A program made the position numbers and the translations under genes. Under the pieces are notes generated by a model that saw only the letters and a list, made by a program, of their open reading frames with translations, did not search any database and was not told where the DNA came from. Positions 33,888 through 42,339 of a stretch of 64,000 nt of DNA are shown in pieces; position 1 is the stretch's first letter; each line of letters begins with the position of its first letter. The stretch spans positions 1 to 64,000 of the forward strand of contig NZ_BBJB01000110.1 in NCBI RefSeq assembly GCF_016584665.1, given 5' to 3'. Source of the DNA: Pseudanabaena sp. lw0831. GTDB taxonomy: Bacteria > Cyanobacteriota > Cyanobacteriia > Pseudanabaenales > Pseudanabaenaceae.

Positions 33888-34370
33888 ATGAAAAATATCA
33901 ATATCTCTTATCAGTGCCATGTTACTGGTCAAGATTCGGCAATTTGGCAACTGCAATGTCATCTACGCATTATCTATCAACAGTTTGGACAGCAAATCGT
34001 GATCGTCTCACCTCAAAACTGTGAAATTGGTTGGTTTATTCCCGCCCAGATTGAAAAACTCGCCACGCAGATTATTCAGGATTTTCAGCTTAATCCTAAT
34101 CGTCTAACTTGGATTGAGCATGACCCTAATTATGTCAGCAGACAAATTTGCACAGAGTACAGCGAGGTCACATTTCAATGGAAACAAGCGATCATCGCCA
34201 CTAATCCACAGTGGCATTCAATCTCCAATGAGTTATTAGGCTGCCTAATCGCTGATACCGACTATAGCGACTCTTGGAGCAAAATTCATTTATTCACAAA
34301 CCCTTCGCGACTACTCCAAAAAGATCCTTATTTGCAAGAAATAAAAGACTATTTTGTAACTTCAGCATAA
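33888..34370 (+). CDS. Hypothetical protein, 160 residues
   Basis: No family recognised. It is a soluble protein with alternating hydrophobic strands (INISYQCHVTGQ, QQIVIVSPQN, LTWIEHDPNY) and a helix (LATQIIQDFQLN). The pattern of conserved aromatic and polar positions suggests an ordered domain. It starts 41 bases after the DUF1816 gene with AGAAGGA before the ATG, a good ribosome binding site, so it is probably co-transcribed with that gene. Confidence 0.6.
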   Translation: MKNINISYQCHVTGQDSAIWQLQCHLRIIYQQFGQQIVIVSPQNCEIGWFIPAQIEKLATQIIQDFQLNPNRLTWIEHDPNYVSRQICTEYSEVTFQWKQAIIATNPQWHSISNELLGCLIADTDYSDSWSKIHLFTNPSRLLQKDPYLQEIKDYFVTSA

Positions 34371-34385
34371 ATTGATTATCCAAAC

Positions 34386-34501
34386 TATAGCAATGTAAGT
34401 TTTGCTTAGGACATAAAACCCAAAAGATGAGTGGCGGTGCTTCGCACCGCCACTCATCTTTTGGGTTTTGATTTGCCCTATCTATCTCTTGCATTGCTAT
34501 A
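34386..34501. repeat. 116-bp foldback element, copy 1
   Basis: The inner perfect hairpin at 34415-34469 (AAAACCCAAAAGATGAGTGG, GGTGCTTCGCACC tip) sits within outer inverted arms TATAGCAATG...CATTGCTATA. A second copy at 42727-42842 differs at about 5 of 116 positions. Together they show a dispersed element. TA at each end may be a target duplication but is ambiguous because it is part of the palindrome. Confidence 0.85.
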
Positions 34502-34550
34502 CAATCAATAAAAAAAGATGTTGCTTTGCAACATCTTTTTTTATTGATTG
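34502..34550. terminator. Perfect 23-bp hairpin adjoining the foldback element
   Basis: CAATCAATAAAAAAAGATGT to GC, TTT, then the complement. It lies just before the stop of the minus-strand Uma2 gene and is its likely terminator. Confidence 0.8.
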
Positions 34551-34558
34551 GCTTGGTT

Positions 34559-35146
34559 CTAAATTCCTGCCTTCACAAAAAACTGCTCTGATGTCACTGC
34601 CAAATCAGGAAATAACTCATCCGTTAATAGCCGATCGCTGCGATAAGTTTCAGGCGGACGATCGACAAAAAACACCGTCAGACTCCGCATTGGTGGATAA
34701 ACTACCCACACTCGATCAACTCCTGCATTCAAATAGTCCATCGCTTTTTGTGCTAACTGGTTAAAAGTCTGATCGGGCGATACAATCTCAATCACTAACT
34801 CAGGCAATACAGGACAAGGGGAATCCTCAAGCCAATCTACAGCAAGGCGATCGTGAGAAACATACAGCAAGTCAGGTACAGGAACCCAATCTTGTCCTCG
34901 TCGTTTGAGAACTACCGACCACTCGACCCTCACTCGCCCACGTCCATCACACCATGCCGAAAGCTCGACCCAAAACACAGTTGTTAAAGAAGAATGAAAA
35001 AACTTTGGTGACATTTTTTTTATGCAATCTCCTTCAAATAGTTCATAACTTCCATCAAGGTCGGGCAATTGCAAAAATTGCTCTAATGTCAGTTTTTGCT
35101 TTACTTCTGATTCAGGCGTAGTTTTTTCAATAACGACACTGGTCAT
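34559..35146 (-). CDS. Uma2 family protein (PD-(D/E)XK-like), copy 3
   Basis: 195 residues of the Uma2 family: LTLEQFLQLPDLDGSYELFEG (about 19-39), VPVPDLLYVSHDRL, LPELVIEIVSPDQTF (about 117-131) with the catalytic-type acidic residues, and MDYLNAGVDRVWVVYPP. It ends with a family-typical VTSEQFF. It is followed by a DUF1818-rpoZ pair transcribed in the same direction but upstream of it. Confidence 0.85.
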   Translation of the reverse strand: MTSVVIEKTTPESEVKQKLTLEQFLQLPDLDGSYELFEGDCIKKMSPKFFHSSLTTVFWVELSAWCDGRGRVRVEWSVVLKRRGQDWVPVPDLLYVSHDRLAVDWLEDSPCPVLPELVIEIVSPDQTFNQLAQKAMDYLNAGVDRVWVVYPPMRSLTVFFVDRPPETYRSDRLLTDELFPDLAVTSEQFFVKAGI

Positions 35147-35170
35147 TTCTTCAACTCCTAGCTGTGGTGA

Positions 35171-35557
35171 TTATCCAACGAGATTTGCGATCGCTTCGAT
35201 TAAAAAAGGTACAGCCGCCGCATCCCAAAAGCCTTCAAAACTTCGCTCAGTCAATAATTGTAAATGCAAAGTAAAAGCATGGGGAAACCCATTAACTTCA
35301 AGACTGATATCTTCAGTTTCCAACGTACAACAAATCTTCTCGCCGTCCGATAGCTCGGCTGCCATAATCTGCATCGTCTCAGCAAGTTGTGATGCTAGCT
35401 TACAAAAATCTTTAAACTCACGTTCAGTTAGCTCGATCGCCCAACTATCCGCCCCCACCAAGCCCCTATACAAATCTACATCCGATCGCAGACCAATCCG
35501 CCAACCTTTACCGCTTAACAACTGCTTAGACGTATCTTGAGATGCGAAATTTAGCAT
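35171..35557 (-). CDS. DUF1818 family protein
   Basis: 128 residues matching DUF1818 of cyanobacteria: GKGWRIGLRSDVDLYRGLVG (about 16-35), DSWAIELTEREFKDFCKLASQLAET (split), and PHAFTLHLQLLTERSFEGFWD. In many cyanobacteria this gene lies directly downstream of rpoZ, as it does here. The function is unknown. A hairpin separates it from rpoZ, so co-transcription is uncertain. Confidence 0.82.
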   Translation of the reverse strand: MLNFASQDTSKQLLSGKGWRIGLRSDVDLYRGLVGADSWAIELTEREFKDFCKLASQLAETMQIMAAELSDGEKICCTLETEDISLEVNGFPHAFTLHLQLLTERSFEGFWDAAAVPFLIEAIANLVG

Positions 35558-35566
35558 ATTAATTAT

Positions 35567-35601
35567 TAGAATTTGGTGGCGCTTTGCGCCACCAAATTCT
35601 A
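35567..35601. terminator. Perfect hairpin after rpoZ
   Basis: TAGAATTTGGTGGCGC, TTT, complement. It lies between rpoZ and the DUF1818 gene, both on the minus strand. Confidence 0.8.
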
Positions 35602-35607
35602 GGGCTT

Positions 35608-35832
35608 TCAGTCGCTCAGAATTTCAGGCTGGGAAATTTCGTCAGACATTTCCAGAATGGCGCGTAAAATCGGCTTCATCATGCGATCGTCATAGTCATC
35701 ATCTTCATAGCGTCTGAGTTTGGCTCGGTTCGCAACTTGAACGGTAATGCGATAACGGTTAGAAGATGCGCTTATCAGTTCTTCGACACGACGAATAATT
35801 TGTGATGAGTCAATAGTGTATCGTTTTGCCAT
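35608..35832 (-). CDS. rpoZ: RNA polymerase omega subunit
   Basis: 74 residues from the ATG at 35832. The cyanobacterial RpoZ signatures are visible: [20 protein letters not shown] (about 10-29), [12 protein letters not shown] and [21 protein letters not shown] at the C-terminus. Omega assists RNA polymerase assembly and, in cyanobacteria, primary sigma factor use. The longer in-frame start at 35880 does not fit the family. The neighbour DUF1818 supports the call. Confidence 0.9.
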   Translation of the reverse strand: MAKRYTIDSSQIIRRVEELISASSNRYRITVQVANRAKLRRYEDDDYDDRMMKPILRAILEMSDEISQPEILSD

Positions 35833-35913
35833 AAAACCGAAAGAAAATGAGTCTTTTAAGTCTAACGCGATCGCGCTCATCTTGCACTGATTTATTCACT
35901 CGGCGTAAGTATG

Positions 35914-35968
35914 AAACCAATTTTGGTGTTTTCAGCGCCTGCGGCGCTGAAAACACCAAAATTGGTTT
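35914..35968. repeat. Family B-related hairpin between rpoZ and a response regulator
   Basis: AAACCAATTTTGGTGTTTTC continues to CAGCGCCTGCGGCGCTG and returns as its complement. The TATGAAACCAATTTTGG end matches the inner arm of family B elements at 46720-46852 and 57825-57955. Confidence 0.7.
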
Positions 35969-35991
35969 TTATGTAGCTAAGGATATAAAAC

Positions 35992-36036
35992 CCAAGAAAC
36001 TGTACCGCCCGCTACGCGGGCGGTACAGTTTCTTGG
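35992..36036. repeat. Family A hairpin between rpoZ and a response regulator
   Basis: CCAAGAAACTGTACCGCCCG, CTAC tip, complement. The right flank, read in reverse, is GTAAGTCCCTGTGCATAATT and continues with AAAAAACC, matching family A arms. The left flank has GGATATAAAACC. Confidence 0.7.
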
Positions 36037-36166
36037 CTCTGGTTTTTTAATTATGCACAGGGACTTACAGTGAAAATTGGTGGATCAGAAAATATTTCAA
36101 CCAATCAAGTTTTGTGATGTAATATGATGGTCTCGCATAGCTATTTGGGGCGGATTCTTCAAATCC

Positions 36167-36859
36167 ATGACTGCAAAGAAAGTACTGGTAATTGACGACA
36201 GCATCATGATCCGCAAAATGGTTAAAAGCATTTTGGCGGGCAAGTATGATGTCTTAGAAGCAAGTGATGGCAAATCAGGTTTAGACGCTGCTCGCCGAGC
36301 CTTTCCTGACCTAATTTTGCTCGATTTTGTGATGCCCAAATACAATGGCTATCAAACCCTACAGGCAATCCGTCGTGTTGAAGGATTGCAAAAAGTTCCT
36401 GTAATCATGATTTCGGGACTCAAAGAGCAGGTCACCGAGCATGTACCCGAACCATTCACTGAGTTTGATTTCCTCGAAAAGCCATTTGAAGCGGATGTAT
36501 TAGTTGCTCGCATTCAAAACTTTTTGGCTCCTGAGCCTGCGCAACCCATTTCGGCAGCAACTGCTCGATCAGCTGCATCTGCTGCGGCTAGACAGATGCC
36601 GCGTACTGAAGAGCCTACGCTGCAAACAATCATCAATCGTCTGACCGCGACTGAGACTTTGCTAGTACAGGGGATCGAGAACTTGATTCAGCGAGAAGTT
36701 GTTGCGAGGTTTAATGAGTTAAATACTCGAATTGATCATCAAGACAATGCGATCAATTCTTTGACTCAGCGCATGGAAAAAATTTCGGAACAAATTGACC
36801 ACCAAAACAAAGGTCTAATGGTAATTCTGCGCGAGCTAAAATCCTTACAAGGCAAATAA
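36167..36859 (+). CDS. Response regulator with C-terminal coiled coil
   Basis: 230 residues. The receiver (about 1-120) has VLVIDDSIMI (about 6-15), LILLDFVMPKYNG with phospho-acceptor Asp (about 49-61), MISG and FLEKPFEADV. An Ala-rich linker (about 128-145) leads to a predicted coiled coil (about 150-228) with heptads such as LNTRIDHQDNAINSL. No DNA-binding or enzymatic output domain is seen. It may pass its signal through protein contacts, as in PatA- or PilG-type proteins of pili and phototaxis. That comparison is loose. Confidence 0.8.
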   Translation: MTAKKVLVIDDSIMIRKMVKSILAGKYDVLEASDGKSGLDAARRAFPDLILLDFVMPKYNGYQTLQAIRRVEGLQKVPVIMISGLKEQVTEHVPEPFTEFDFLEKPFEADVLVARIQNFLAPEPAQPISAATARSAASAAARQMPRTEEPTLQTIINRLTATETLLVQGIENLIQREVVARFNELNTRIDHQDNAINSLTQRMEKISEQIDHQNKGLMVILRELKSLQGK

Positions 36860-36891
36860 AAAAATGGAGTCGCTAAGCGACTCCATTTTTT
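36859..36891. terminator. Hairpin after the coiled-coil response regulator
   Basis: AAAAAATGGAGTCGCT, A, complement with TTTTTT. It directly overlaps the stop region and precedes convergent cruF. Confidence 0.8.
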
Positions 36892-36906
36892 GTTTTGACG
36901 ATTATT

Positions 36907-37833
36907 TTAACGAGTTGCGATCGTCTCAACTTTAGAAGCATCTACTGCTACAACTGGCATATTTGCGGCAGAGTTAGCGATCGCATTGTCATCTTCACCA
37001 TTAGGCGTGGTCAAATAAAGCACAACAAGTGGCAAAGCGCCAACAACTATACCTAGCAAAGCTGGAACATAAAATCCTGCATTAAAACTCAGGATCAATG
37101 CAAACATGAAATTGCCAGCATACATAATTGCAGGGAAAGTAATTTGCTGACGATTTAGGATTGGTTGATTATCTTTACCCCAAATTAGAGAGGCAACTGT
37201 CATAAATAATGAGCCAGTTCCAAACCAACCAAAAAAGTTTTGGTAAGGCATTCCATAAAATTCTCCTGCTTGATGCCATTCCCAAAAAGGATATGGGGTT
37301 TGACTCATCGCAGGATCAAGTACAAAGTCCCATGATGTCAGCATCAAAGCTCCAAGGGCGATCGCGGCAATTCGATAGCCCCAACCTGTACCGAAGCGCA
37401 TCAAAGTTGCAGATACCAAAAAAGCAGAGAACCCCATATAGAACCATGACAGGGGAATTGTAAATGGAACTAAGTCAGCGATTTTGTAACCTAATCCGCT
37501 CAGATAGGCATAAGCACCAAAAGGAAACCCTGTACTAGTTCCCAATAATTCGCTACTTACCGACAACCCGATCGCAGGAATGCAAAATGCAAGAGTACGC
37601 TTAAGCCCGATAGTTTGCTTACCGTAAAGAAATGCGGCGATCGCGCCAAAAATCATGTAGGATGCCCCGCCATTTTGCATTCCCCATGAAAAGACCTGCA
37701 AACCAGTTTCGGACAAGCTTTCAATAAACTCGGTATTTGGCAGTACAAAAATCAAGCCAAATAGACCAAACACCATTGAAACTAGGTGCATTCCTAAATT
37801 AATCCATTGTGCGGGGATCGCTCGCCTCATCAC
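36907..37833 (-). CDS. cruF: Carotenoid biosynthesis protein CruF (putative 1'-hydroxylase)
   Basis: 308 residues with about seven membrane helices, matching the CruF/DUF422 family. CruF adds a hydroxyl at C-1' of the carotenoid psi end in myxoxanthophyll-type glycoside synthesis. Signatures include GTSTGFPFGAYAYLSGLGYK (about 110-129), VPFTIPLSWFYMG, and TSWDFVLDPAM (about 166-176), with D, H and W residues in the membrane-border region. The partner glycosyltransferase gene cruG is not adjacent. The family call is good, and exact chemistry is inferred. Confidence 0.75.
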   Translation of the reverse strand: MMRRAIPAQWINLGMHLVSMVFGLFGLIFVLPNTEFIESLSETGLQVFSWGMQNGGASYMIFGAIAAFLYGKQTIGLKRTLAFCIPAIGLSVSSELLGTSTGFPFGAYAYLSGLGYKIADLVPFTIPLSWFYMGFSAFLVSATLMRFGTGWGYRIAAIALGALMLTSWDFVLDPAMSQTPYPFWEWHQAGEFYGMPYQNFFGWFGTGSLFMTVASLIWGKDNQPILNRQQITFPAIMYAGNFMFALILSFNAGFYVPALLGIVVGALPLVVLYLTTPNGEDDNAIANSAANMPVVAVDASKVETIATR

Positions 37834-38018
37834 GCCATTTACTCCCAGAAATAGTTGAAATTTATTTGTTTACAGCACTTTGCGCTGAAACCAGAACCAA
37901 GATTTTTGTGGTTCTCTATGATCGCAAATCGCTGTAAGTTTTAATTTTGCTTTAAGTAACTTAACAAAAGTATAAGCTAGCATACCATTCATTTTTGAGT
38001 TTGATGTTCACAGCACTT

Positions 38019-38063
38019 AAAGCTAGAAAGTAATGGCGCTTAGCGTCACTACTTTCTAGCTTT
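38019..38063. terminator. Hairpin at the 3' end of the TPR protein gene
   Basis: AAAGCTAGAAAGTAATGGCG and CACTACTTTCTAGCTTT pair with a mismatched tip. It adjoins the stop of the minus-strand gene. Confidence 0.65.
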
Positions 38064-38574
38064 ATTTTGCTACCCAAATAGCTAAAAGCAAGAGAGAAAT
38101 TGCGATCGCAAACCATAAAAAATTATTATTGCTATTGGTATTTGGTTTCTCAAGGAAAACCTCGCGAAATGGCTTTTTCTCTGCATCACTTGAACTTTTA
38201 GTTCTAGCGACTGGTTTAGATTGATAAGTATCAGGCGACTGTAAAATCGGCACTTCAGAGACAACACCCTCCAATTTGCTCAGTTGTGGCGCAGTCAAAA
38301 TTCCCAACATATAGCGGGCTGATTTCCGCACACTATTAACTGAGTGTTTTTTGAGACCCCGACATATGGAGATCGCCTCCTCCGTCTTACCAACTGCATC
38401 GTAGGCATTAGCCAGCCATATGAGAATTTCGCCGCCCAAAGTAGTTTCTAAAACAGCTAAAGCGCGGGCCCGATCTAGCAGTGCGATCGCCTGCTGATAG
38501 TTGCCACTCTCAAAGTTACTAACCCCTTCTTGATATAGTTGCGATGCTAGTTGCTCAGCACTGATTTCTTCCAT
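38062..38574 (-). CDS. TPR-like protein with C-terminal membrane anchor
   Basis: 170 residues. Two or three tetratricopeptide-like helical repeats (about 8-85) are seen in QLYQEGVSNFESGNYQQAIALLDRA and IWLANAYDAVGKTEEAISICRGL. A charged Ser/Pro/Lys linker follows, then one C-terminal membrane helix (about 150-168, NFLWFAIAISLLLLAIWVA). Tail-anchored small TPR proteins of this kind are common in cyanobacteria, with partner proteins unknown. It lies between cruF and mutT in the same direction as both. Confidence 0.75.
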   Translation of the reverse strand: MEEISAEQLASQLYQEGVSNFESGNYQQAIALLDRARALAVLETTLGGEILIWLANAYDAVGKTEEAISICRGLKKHSVNSVRKSARYMLGILTAPQLSKLEGVVSEVPILQSPDTYQSKPVARTKSSSDAEKKPFREVFLEKPNTNSNNNFLWFAIAISLLLLAIWVAK

Positions 38575-38605
38575 CAGTAAATTTTCATCTCCATTAGTAA
38601 AAAAA

Positions 38606-38652
38606 CAATTTTTGTTAATAGTGCCTCAAAGCACCACCATTAACAAAAATTG
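38606..38652. terminator. Hairpin downstream of mutT
   Basis: CAATTTTTGTTAA and TTAACAAAAATTG pair with a mismatched TAGTGC...GCACCACCA centre. It lies just after the mutT stop on the minus strand. Confidence 0.65.
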
Positions 38653-38658
38653 GATGAC

Positions 38659-39081
38659 TTATTTTTCTTTTAAAGCTTGGACAATTTGATAATTTGCAGC
38701 TGGTAACTGATAGGTATCTAATTCGTCAACCGTAGCCCAGCAAATTTCTGAACAGGCGAGCGTCTGTGGTTCTCCCGAAACATGAGTACAGTGATGCACA
38801 ATCAGACTGACCCGCAATGTTTCATATTCAAAATCGACAGTGATTAAATGATCGCCAACTTCTACTTCGATCGCCAGTTCTTCTTGCAACTCCCGCTTAA
38901 TGCATTCCGCCGCAGTTTCATGTCCCTCAAGCTTGCCACCAGGAAACTCCCAATATCCCGCCAGTTCACCTTCAGGTAAACGGCGATCGATTAGAATACG
39001 TTGGCGATCGCGATCCCAGACCACACCAACACCGATACATCGATACTTTTTAGTTGTTAAATCAGTCATCAAATTAGTCAT
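38659..39081 (-). CDS. mutT: NUDIX hydrolase, MutT-type (8-oxo-dGTP diphosphatase)
   Basis: 140 residues with a complete Nudix box: GKLEGHETAAECIKRELQEEL (split as about 50-70), preceded by YWEFPGG. Enzymes of this branch remove 8-oxo-dGTP from the nucleotide pool. Near-identity to MutT in the WEFPGGK segment supports this, although other Nudix substrates are possible. Its start overlaps the stop of the cysteine synthase gene by 8 bases, so the two are translationally coupled. Confidence 0.85.
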   Translation of the reverse strand: MTNLMTDLTTKKYRCIGVGVVWDRDRQRILIDRRLPEGELAGYWEFPGGKLEGHETAAECIKRELQEELAIEVEVGDHLITVDFEYETLRVSLIVHHCTHVSGEPQTLACSEICWATVDELDTYQLPAANYQIVQALKEK

Positions 39082-40081
39082 CCATAAAGTCCAAGCCTTT
39101 AGACACTGGTGTTAAACCTTTTTCTGCTAACCATTCTGGGTTATACATTCGGCTCTGATATCGACCACCACCATCACAGAGAATTGTCGCGATCGTGTGA
39201 CCTTTACCCAATTTACGCGCCAACTTGACCGCACCAACTGCATTCAACGCCGCCGAACTGCCAATAAACAAGCCATCATGCTTGAGCAAATATTGTGACA
39301 TCTCAATTACTTGCTGGTCAGTTCCTTGGAAAGCTCCATCTAATCTAGCGCGATTAAAATTTGCAGTTGCTCGGTTAATGCCAATGCCCTCTGTAATTGA
39401 ATTACCCTCAGCCTTAAATTCACCCGTCGTCATATAGCTATACAAACCTGAACCAGTCGGATCAATTAAATAGGTAGCAATTTGCGAATTTTGTTCTTTG
39501 AGATAAGCTGTCACACCGCCGATCGTGCCCCCAGTCCCAGAGGACATAACGATCCCATCTAGATCGCCATCAGTTTGACTCCAAATTTCAGGGGCAGTCG
39601 TATGGTAATGCGCGTCAGAATTAGACAAATTTTCAAACTGATTTGCCCAAAAAGAATTGGCAATTTCTTCTGAACGTTTTCGAGCTACGTGATAGTAATT
39701 GTCAGCGCTAGAAAAAGGAGCAGGTGTAGTTAGTTCCACCTCAGCGCCCAAAGTCCTGAGCAAATCAATTTTTTCTTGCGATTGATTGCTCGGCATCACA
39801 ATCACGCTGCGATAACCACGCGCATTAGCAACAAGAGCGAGTCCAATACCAGTATTACCTGCCGTACCTTCCACAATTGTGCCACCAGCTTTGAGTGTTC
39901 CCGCCTTTTCAGCCTCTAACACCATAAATAAAGCTGCCCGATCCTTAACGCTACCACCTGGATTCAGAAATTCAGCTTTTCCTAAAATAGTGCAGCCAGT
40001 CGCTTCTGAAAGAGACTCAATTTTAATTAGGGGGGTATTACCCACAGAGTTAGCAAAACCAATACGAATATCGCGTGTCAT
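39074..40081 (-). CDS. cysK: Cysteine synthase A (PLP-dependent)
   Basis: 335 residues of the fold II PLP family. It makes cysteine from O-acetylserine and sulphide. NTPLIKIESL (about 15-24), NPGGSVKDRAA with the PLP Lys (about 41-51), EGTAGNTGIGLA (about 71-82) and VMSSGTGGTIGGV (about 176-188, phosphate loop) are as expected. The C-terminal DGGGRYQSRMYNPEWL extends slightly beyond classic CysK. A cystathionine beta-synthase-like role cannot be fully excluded. Overlap with mutT marks an operon. Confidence 0.88.
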   Translation of the reverse strand: MTRDIRIGFANSVGNTPLIKIESLSEATGCTILGKAEFLNPGGSVKDRAALFMVLEAEKAGTLKAGGTIVEGTAGNTGIGLALVANARGYRSVIVMPSNQSQEKIDLLRTLGAEVELTTPAPFSSADNYYHVARKRSEEIANSFWANQFENLSNSDAHYHTTAPEIWSQTDGDLDGIVMSSGTGGTIGGVTAYLKEQNSQIATYLIDPTGSGLYSYMTTGEFKAEGNSITEGIGINRATANFNRARLDGAFQGTDQQVIEMSQYLLKHDGLFIGSSAALNAVGAVKLARKLGKGHTIATILCDGGGRYQSRMYNPEWLAEKGLTPVSKGLDFMDD

Positions 40082-40352
40082 GGAATATTACAAGAGATGA
40101 ACTACAGCAAAGATTTACAACTTGTTTATTAACTTCAGTATATTTGGGTCTGTAATTAGTTATATAGATATTTGCAAATTTGAATTTTCTCGGTTTATTG
40201 CAGTTACACATCATTTATTGCAAATAAACACTCTAGATTAGCCAAATCTTGAAAATTTAAATTAGCGATCGCTATATGTGCAACGAATGCATTACTTACC
40301 AAGCATTACAGATGCATTACAGAAAATATAAGTTCTATATTACGGTAAAAAT

Positions 40353-40805
40353 ATGAAATTCTTAGTTGCTATTGACGGCTCTCAGGCTAGCGAAAATGCT
40401 CTTGCGAAAGCCTTGACCTTTGCTACTCCTCTAAAAGCCGAAATTGTCTTGCTGACTGTCGTTGAACCACTCAGTAGCTATATTCCTGAAGTCATGCTGC
40501 CCACTGGTGATTGGGTCGGCTGGCGCGGACTTCCTGACATAGAGCTAGAGCGCAAAATTTTGAGCGCAGGTCAAACTCTGCTACAAAAAGCTCAAGACAC
40601 TTGTCAGTCTGCACAGATAGATGGTCGTACCAGATTGGAAACAGGTCAACCTCGTGATGTAATTTGCTACGTAGCAAAAGAGGAAAGCCCAGATTTAGTA
40701 ATAGTGGGATCGCGAGGATTGGGTTCAGTCGAGCGGCTGATGCTGGGTAGCGTCAGTGATTATGTTGTTCACCATTGTGCTTCACCAGTTTTAGTCGTGC
40801 GCTAA
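40353..40805 (+). CDS. Universal stress protein (UspA family)
   Basis: 150 residues, one Usp domain. MKFLVAIDGSQASENALAKA is the N-terminal strand and helix, and IVGSRGLGSVERLMLGSVS (about 122-140) is the ATP-binding G-2X-G-9X-G-S motif, so an ATP-binding member is expected. The upstream gap at 40082-40352 holds AT-rich promoter-like sequence and one HIP1 site at about 40265, nothing else recognised. Specific role unknown. Confidence 0.88.
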   Translation: MKFLVAIDGSQASENALAKALTFATPLKAEIVLLTVVEPLSSYIPEVMLPTGDWVGWRGLPDIELERKILSAGQTLLQKAQDTCQSAQIDGRTRLETGQPRDVICYVAKEESPDLVIVGSRGLGSVERLMLGSVSDYVVHHCASPVLVVR

Positions 40806-40848
40806 AATTTAACAAGTAATATTTATAGCAAGTTACTATAAACCCCAA

Positions 40849-40903
40849 CCAATATTTTTTGTAAAAGCAACGCTTCAAGTAGCTTGTACAAAAAATTTAT
40901 TGG
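40849..40903. terminator. Imperfect hairpin after the usp gene
   Basis: CCAATATTTTTTGTA and TACAAAAAATTTATTGG flank a mismatched AAGC...GCTT centre about 45 bases after the stop. Confidence 0.55.
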
Positions 40904-40960
40904 TTTGTTTGTTTACAATTTGCCGTACATAGCCGAATACAAAAAACTGCGATCGATACC

Positions 40961-41251
40961 TTGAATAGTTCTCCCATCCGTCAAGTTTTTGTTTGTCAGC
41001 ATCTGACCTGTTCCAAAGATGGTGCGGCTAAAGTTTTGGCAACATTACAACAGCAAAAAATTGTAAATGTAAGTATAAAAGCTTGTGGATGCCTCGGACT
41101 ATGTGGCTCTGGGCCAATAGTTGTTGTGTTTCCAGATAATGTCTATTATTGGCATGTTACACCTAAAAAAGCTCTGGCAATTATTGAAACGCATTTACTC
41201 GGCAATGTAGAGATCCCCTCAATGATGCATCCTCGGCTACATCCTAACTAA
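40961..41251 (+). CDS. Thioredoxin-like [2Fe-2S] ferredoxin domain protein
   Basis: 96 residues matching the thioredoxin-fold [2Fe-2S] ferredoxins (also the NuoE-type domain). CQHLTCSKDGA (about 12-22) gives the first two cysteines, and KACGCLGLCGSGPIVVVFPD (about 41-60) the second pair. Several cyanobacteria carry this small protein. The electron partner is unknown. The start at TTG 40961 lacks a clear ribosome binding site and could be a few codons off. Confidence 0.8.
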   Translation: MNSSPIRQVFVCQHLTCSKDGAAKVLATLQQQKIVNVSIKACGCLGLCGSGPIVVVFPDNVYYWHVTPKKALAIIETHLLGNVEIPSMMHPRLHPN

Positions 41252-41294
41252 ACAATAAGGGTTCGCCGCAAAGCGGCGAACCCTTATTGTTTAG
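41248..41294. terminator. Perfect hairpin at the stop of the [2Fe-2S] protein gene
   Basis: CTAAACAATAAGGGTTCGCC to GC, AAA, complement, 22 bp arms. The left arm contains the stop codon. Confidence 0.8.
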
Positions 41295-41415
41295 GGTAGA
41301 AAAGCCCACATAAATACATGGGCAAACTTAAAAACATTAGCGACAGAAATCAAAATTTCTGAAAAGGAGTTGATATCTATAGATTAATTAATAATCTTAA
41401 AAAAACACAAAAACT

Positions 41416-42339
41416 TTAGTAAGCTCCAAATCCAGATAAAACCTTAGGAACGGTCATCAACAAAATTTTCAAGTCTGACCACAAAGTCCAGTTGCGAAGA
41501 TAATCTAAGTCGCAATCAGTAACTGCATCTAAATCAAGCATTGTTGAACGAGCGCTAACTTGCCAAGCCCCTGTTACGCCTGGCAATGAATTCAGTCTTC
41601 TTTTGCGATCGCCATTAATACGCAAAGCATCATACAAAGCCCAAGGACGTGGACCAACCAAACTCATTTCACCACGCAAAACATTAAAGAGTTGAGGAAG
41701 TTCATCAAGACTATACTTGCGCATCCAACGACCAACATTAGTAATCCTTGGATCGTCTTCACACTTATGAAGTCCAGTTTGACCACACATCACCAGATGA
41801 TGCAGTTTGTCAGCATCAGTAATCATGGTACGAAATTTAATGATTCTAAATAATTTGCCACTTTCACCAATACGCCATTGATGAAAAAATATTGAACCAC
41901 TTGAGCTACTAGCAATAATCACAGCTAATGAAATCATAACTGGACTAAGAATTAAGAGGATTAACAAAGCGGCTAACCAATCCAAAGCCCTTTTTACGAT
42001 CCAAGTGATCGGCTTATGCCTTTGCGGTAGTTCATTCGCCTGAGGCAAGTTCAAAAATACAGCTTTCTCAGATCTACAGCATACATCAGCTAAATTCTTA
42101 AGTTTAGCTTCTCCGATTCTAGGCTCAACTCTAATTAATTTAACTGTAGATTGCCTATACTCACCAGAGATTTCATTAAACATAATAGATTTAAACAGAC
42201 TCAAGTGAGTAGGAAAGAATGAACCTATAGAGATTCTGATTTGCTTGAAGTTGAGCATTGAATTAGATATATAAGAAATCTCTTTTGGGTGATTAGCCAG
42301 TTCATTTACTTGCATTTGACTTACAATTAGACTACTCAT
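41416..42339 (-). CDS. Undecaprenyl-phosphate sugar transferase (exopolysaccharide initiation)
   Basis: 307 residues. The C-terminal bacterial sugar transferase domain (about 110-307) starts with a membrane helix (LAALLILLILSPVMISL) and contains FFHQWRIGESGKLFRIIKFR, the DELPQLFNVLRGEMSLVGPRP motif (split across about 225-245) and LPGVTGAWQVSARS. Enzymes of this family move a sugar phosphate onto undecaprenyl phosphate to begin polysaccharide repeat units. The first 100 residues are not conserved, and it lacks the long multi-helix N-terminus of WbaP-type proteins. It belongs to the cluster with the Wzc-like kinase. Confidence 0.87.
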   Translation of the reverse strand: MSSLIVSQMQVNELANHPKEISYISNSMLNFKQIRISIGSFFPTHLSLFKSIMFNEISGEYRQSTVKLIRVEPRIGEAKLKNLADVCCRSEKAVFLNLPQANELPQRHKPITWIVKRALDWLAALLILLILSPVMISLAVIIASSSSGSIFFHQWRIGESGKLFRIIKFRTMITDADKLHHLVMCGQTGLHKCEDDPRITNVGRWMRKYSLDELPQLFNVLRGEMSLVGPRPWALYDALRINGDRKRRLNSLPGVTGAWQVSARSTMLDLDAVTDCDLDYLRNWTLWSDLKILLMTVPKVLSGFGAY

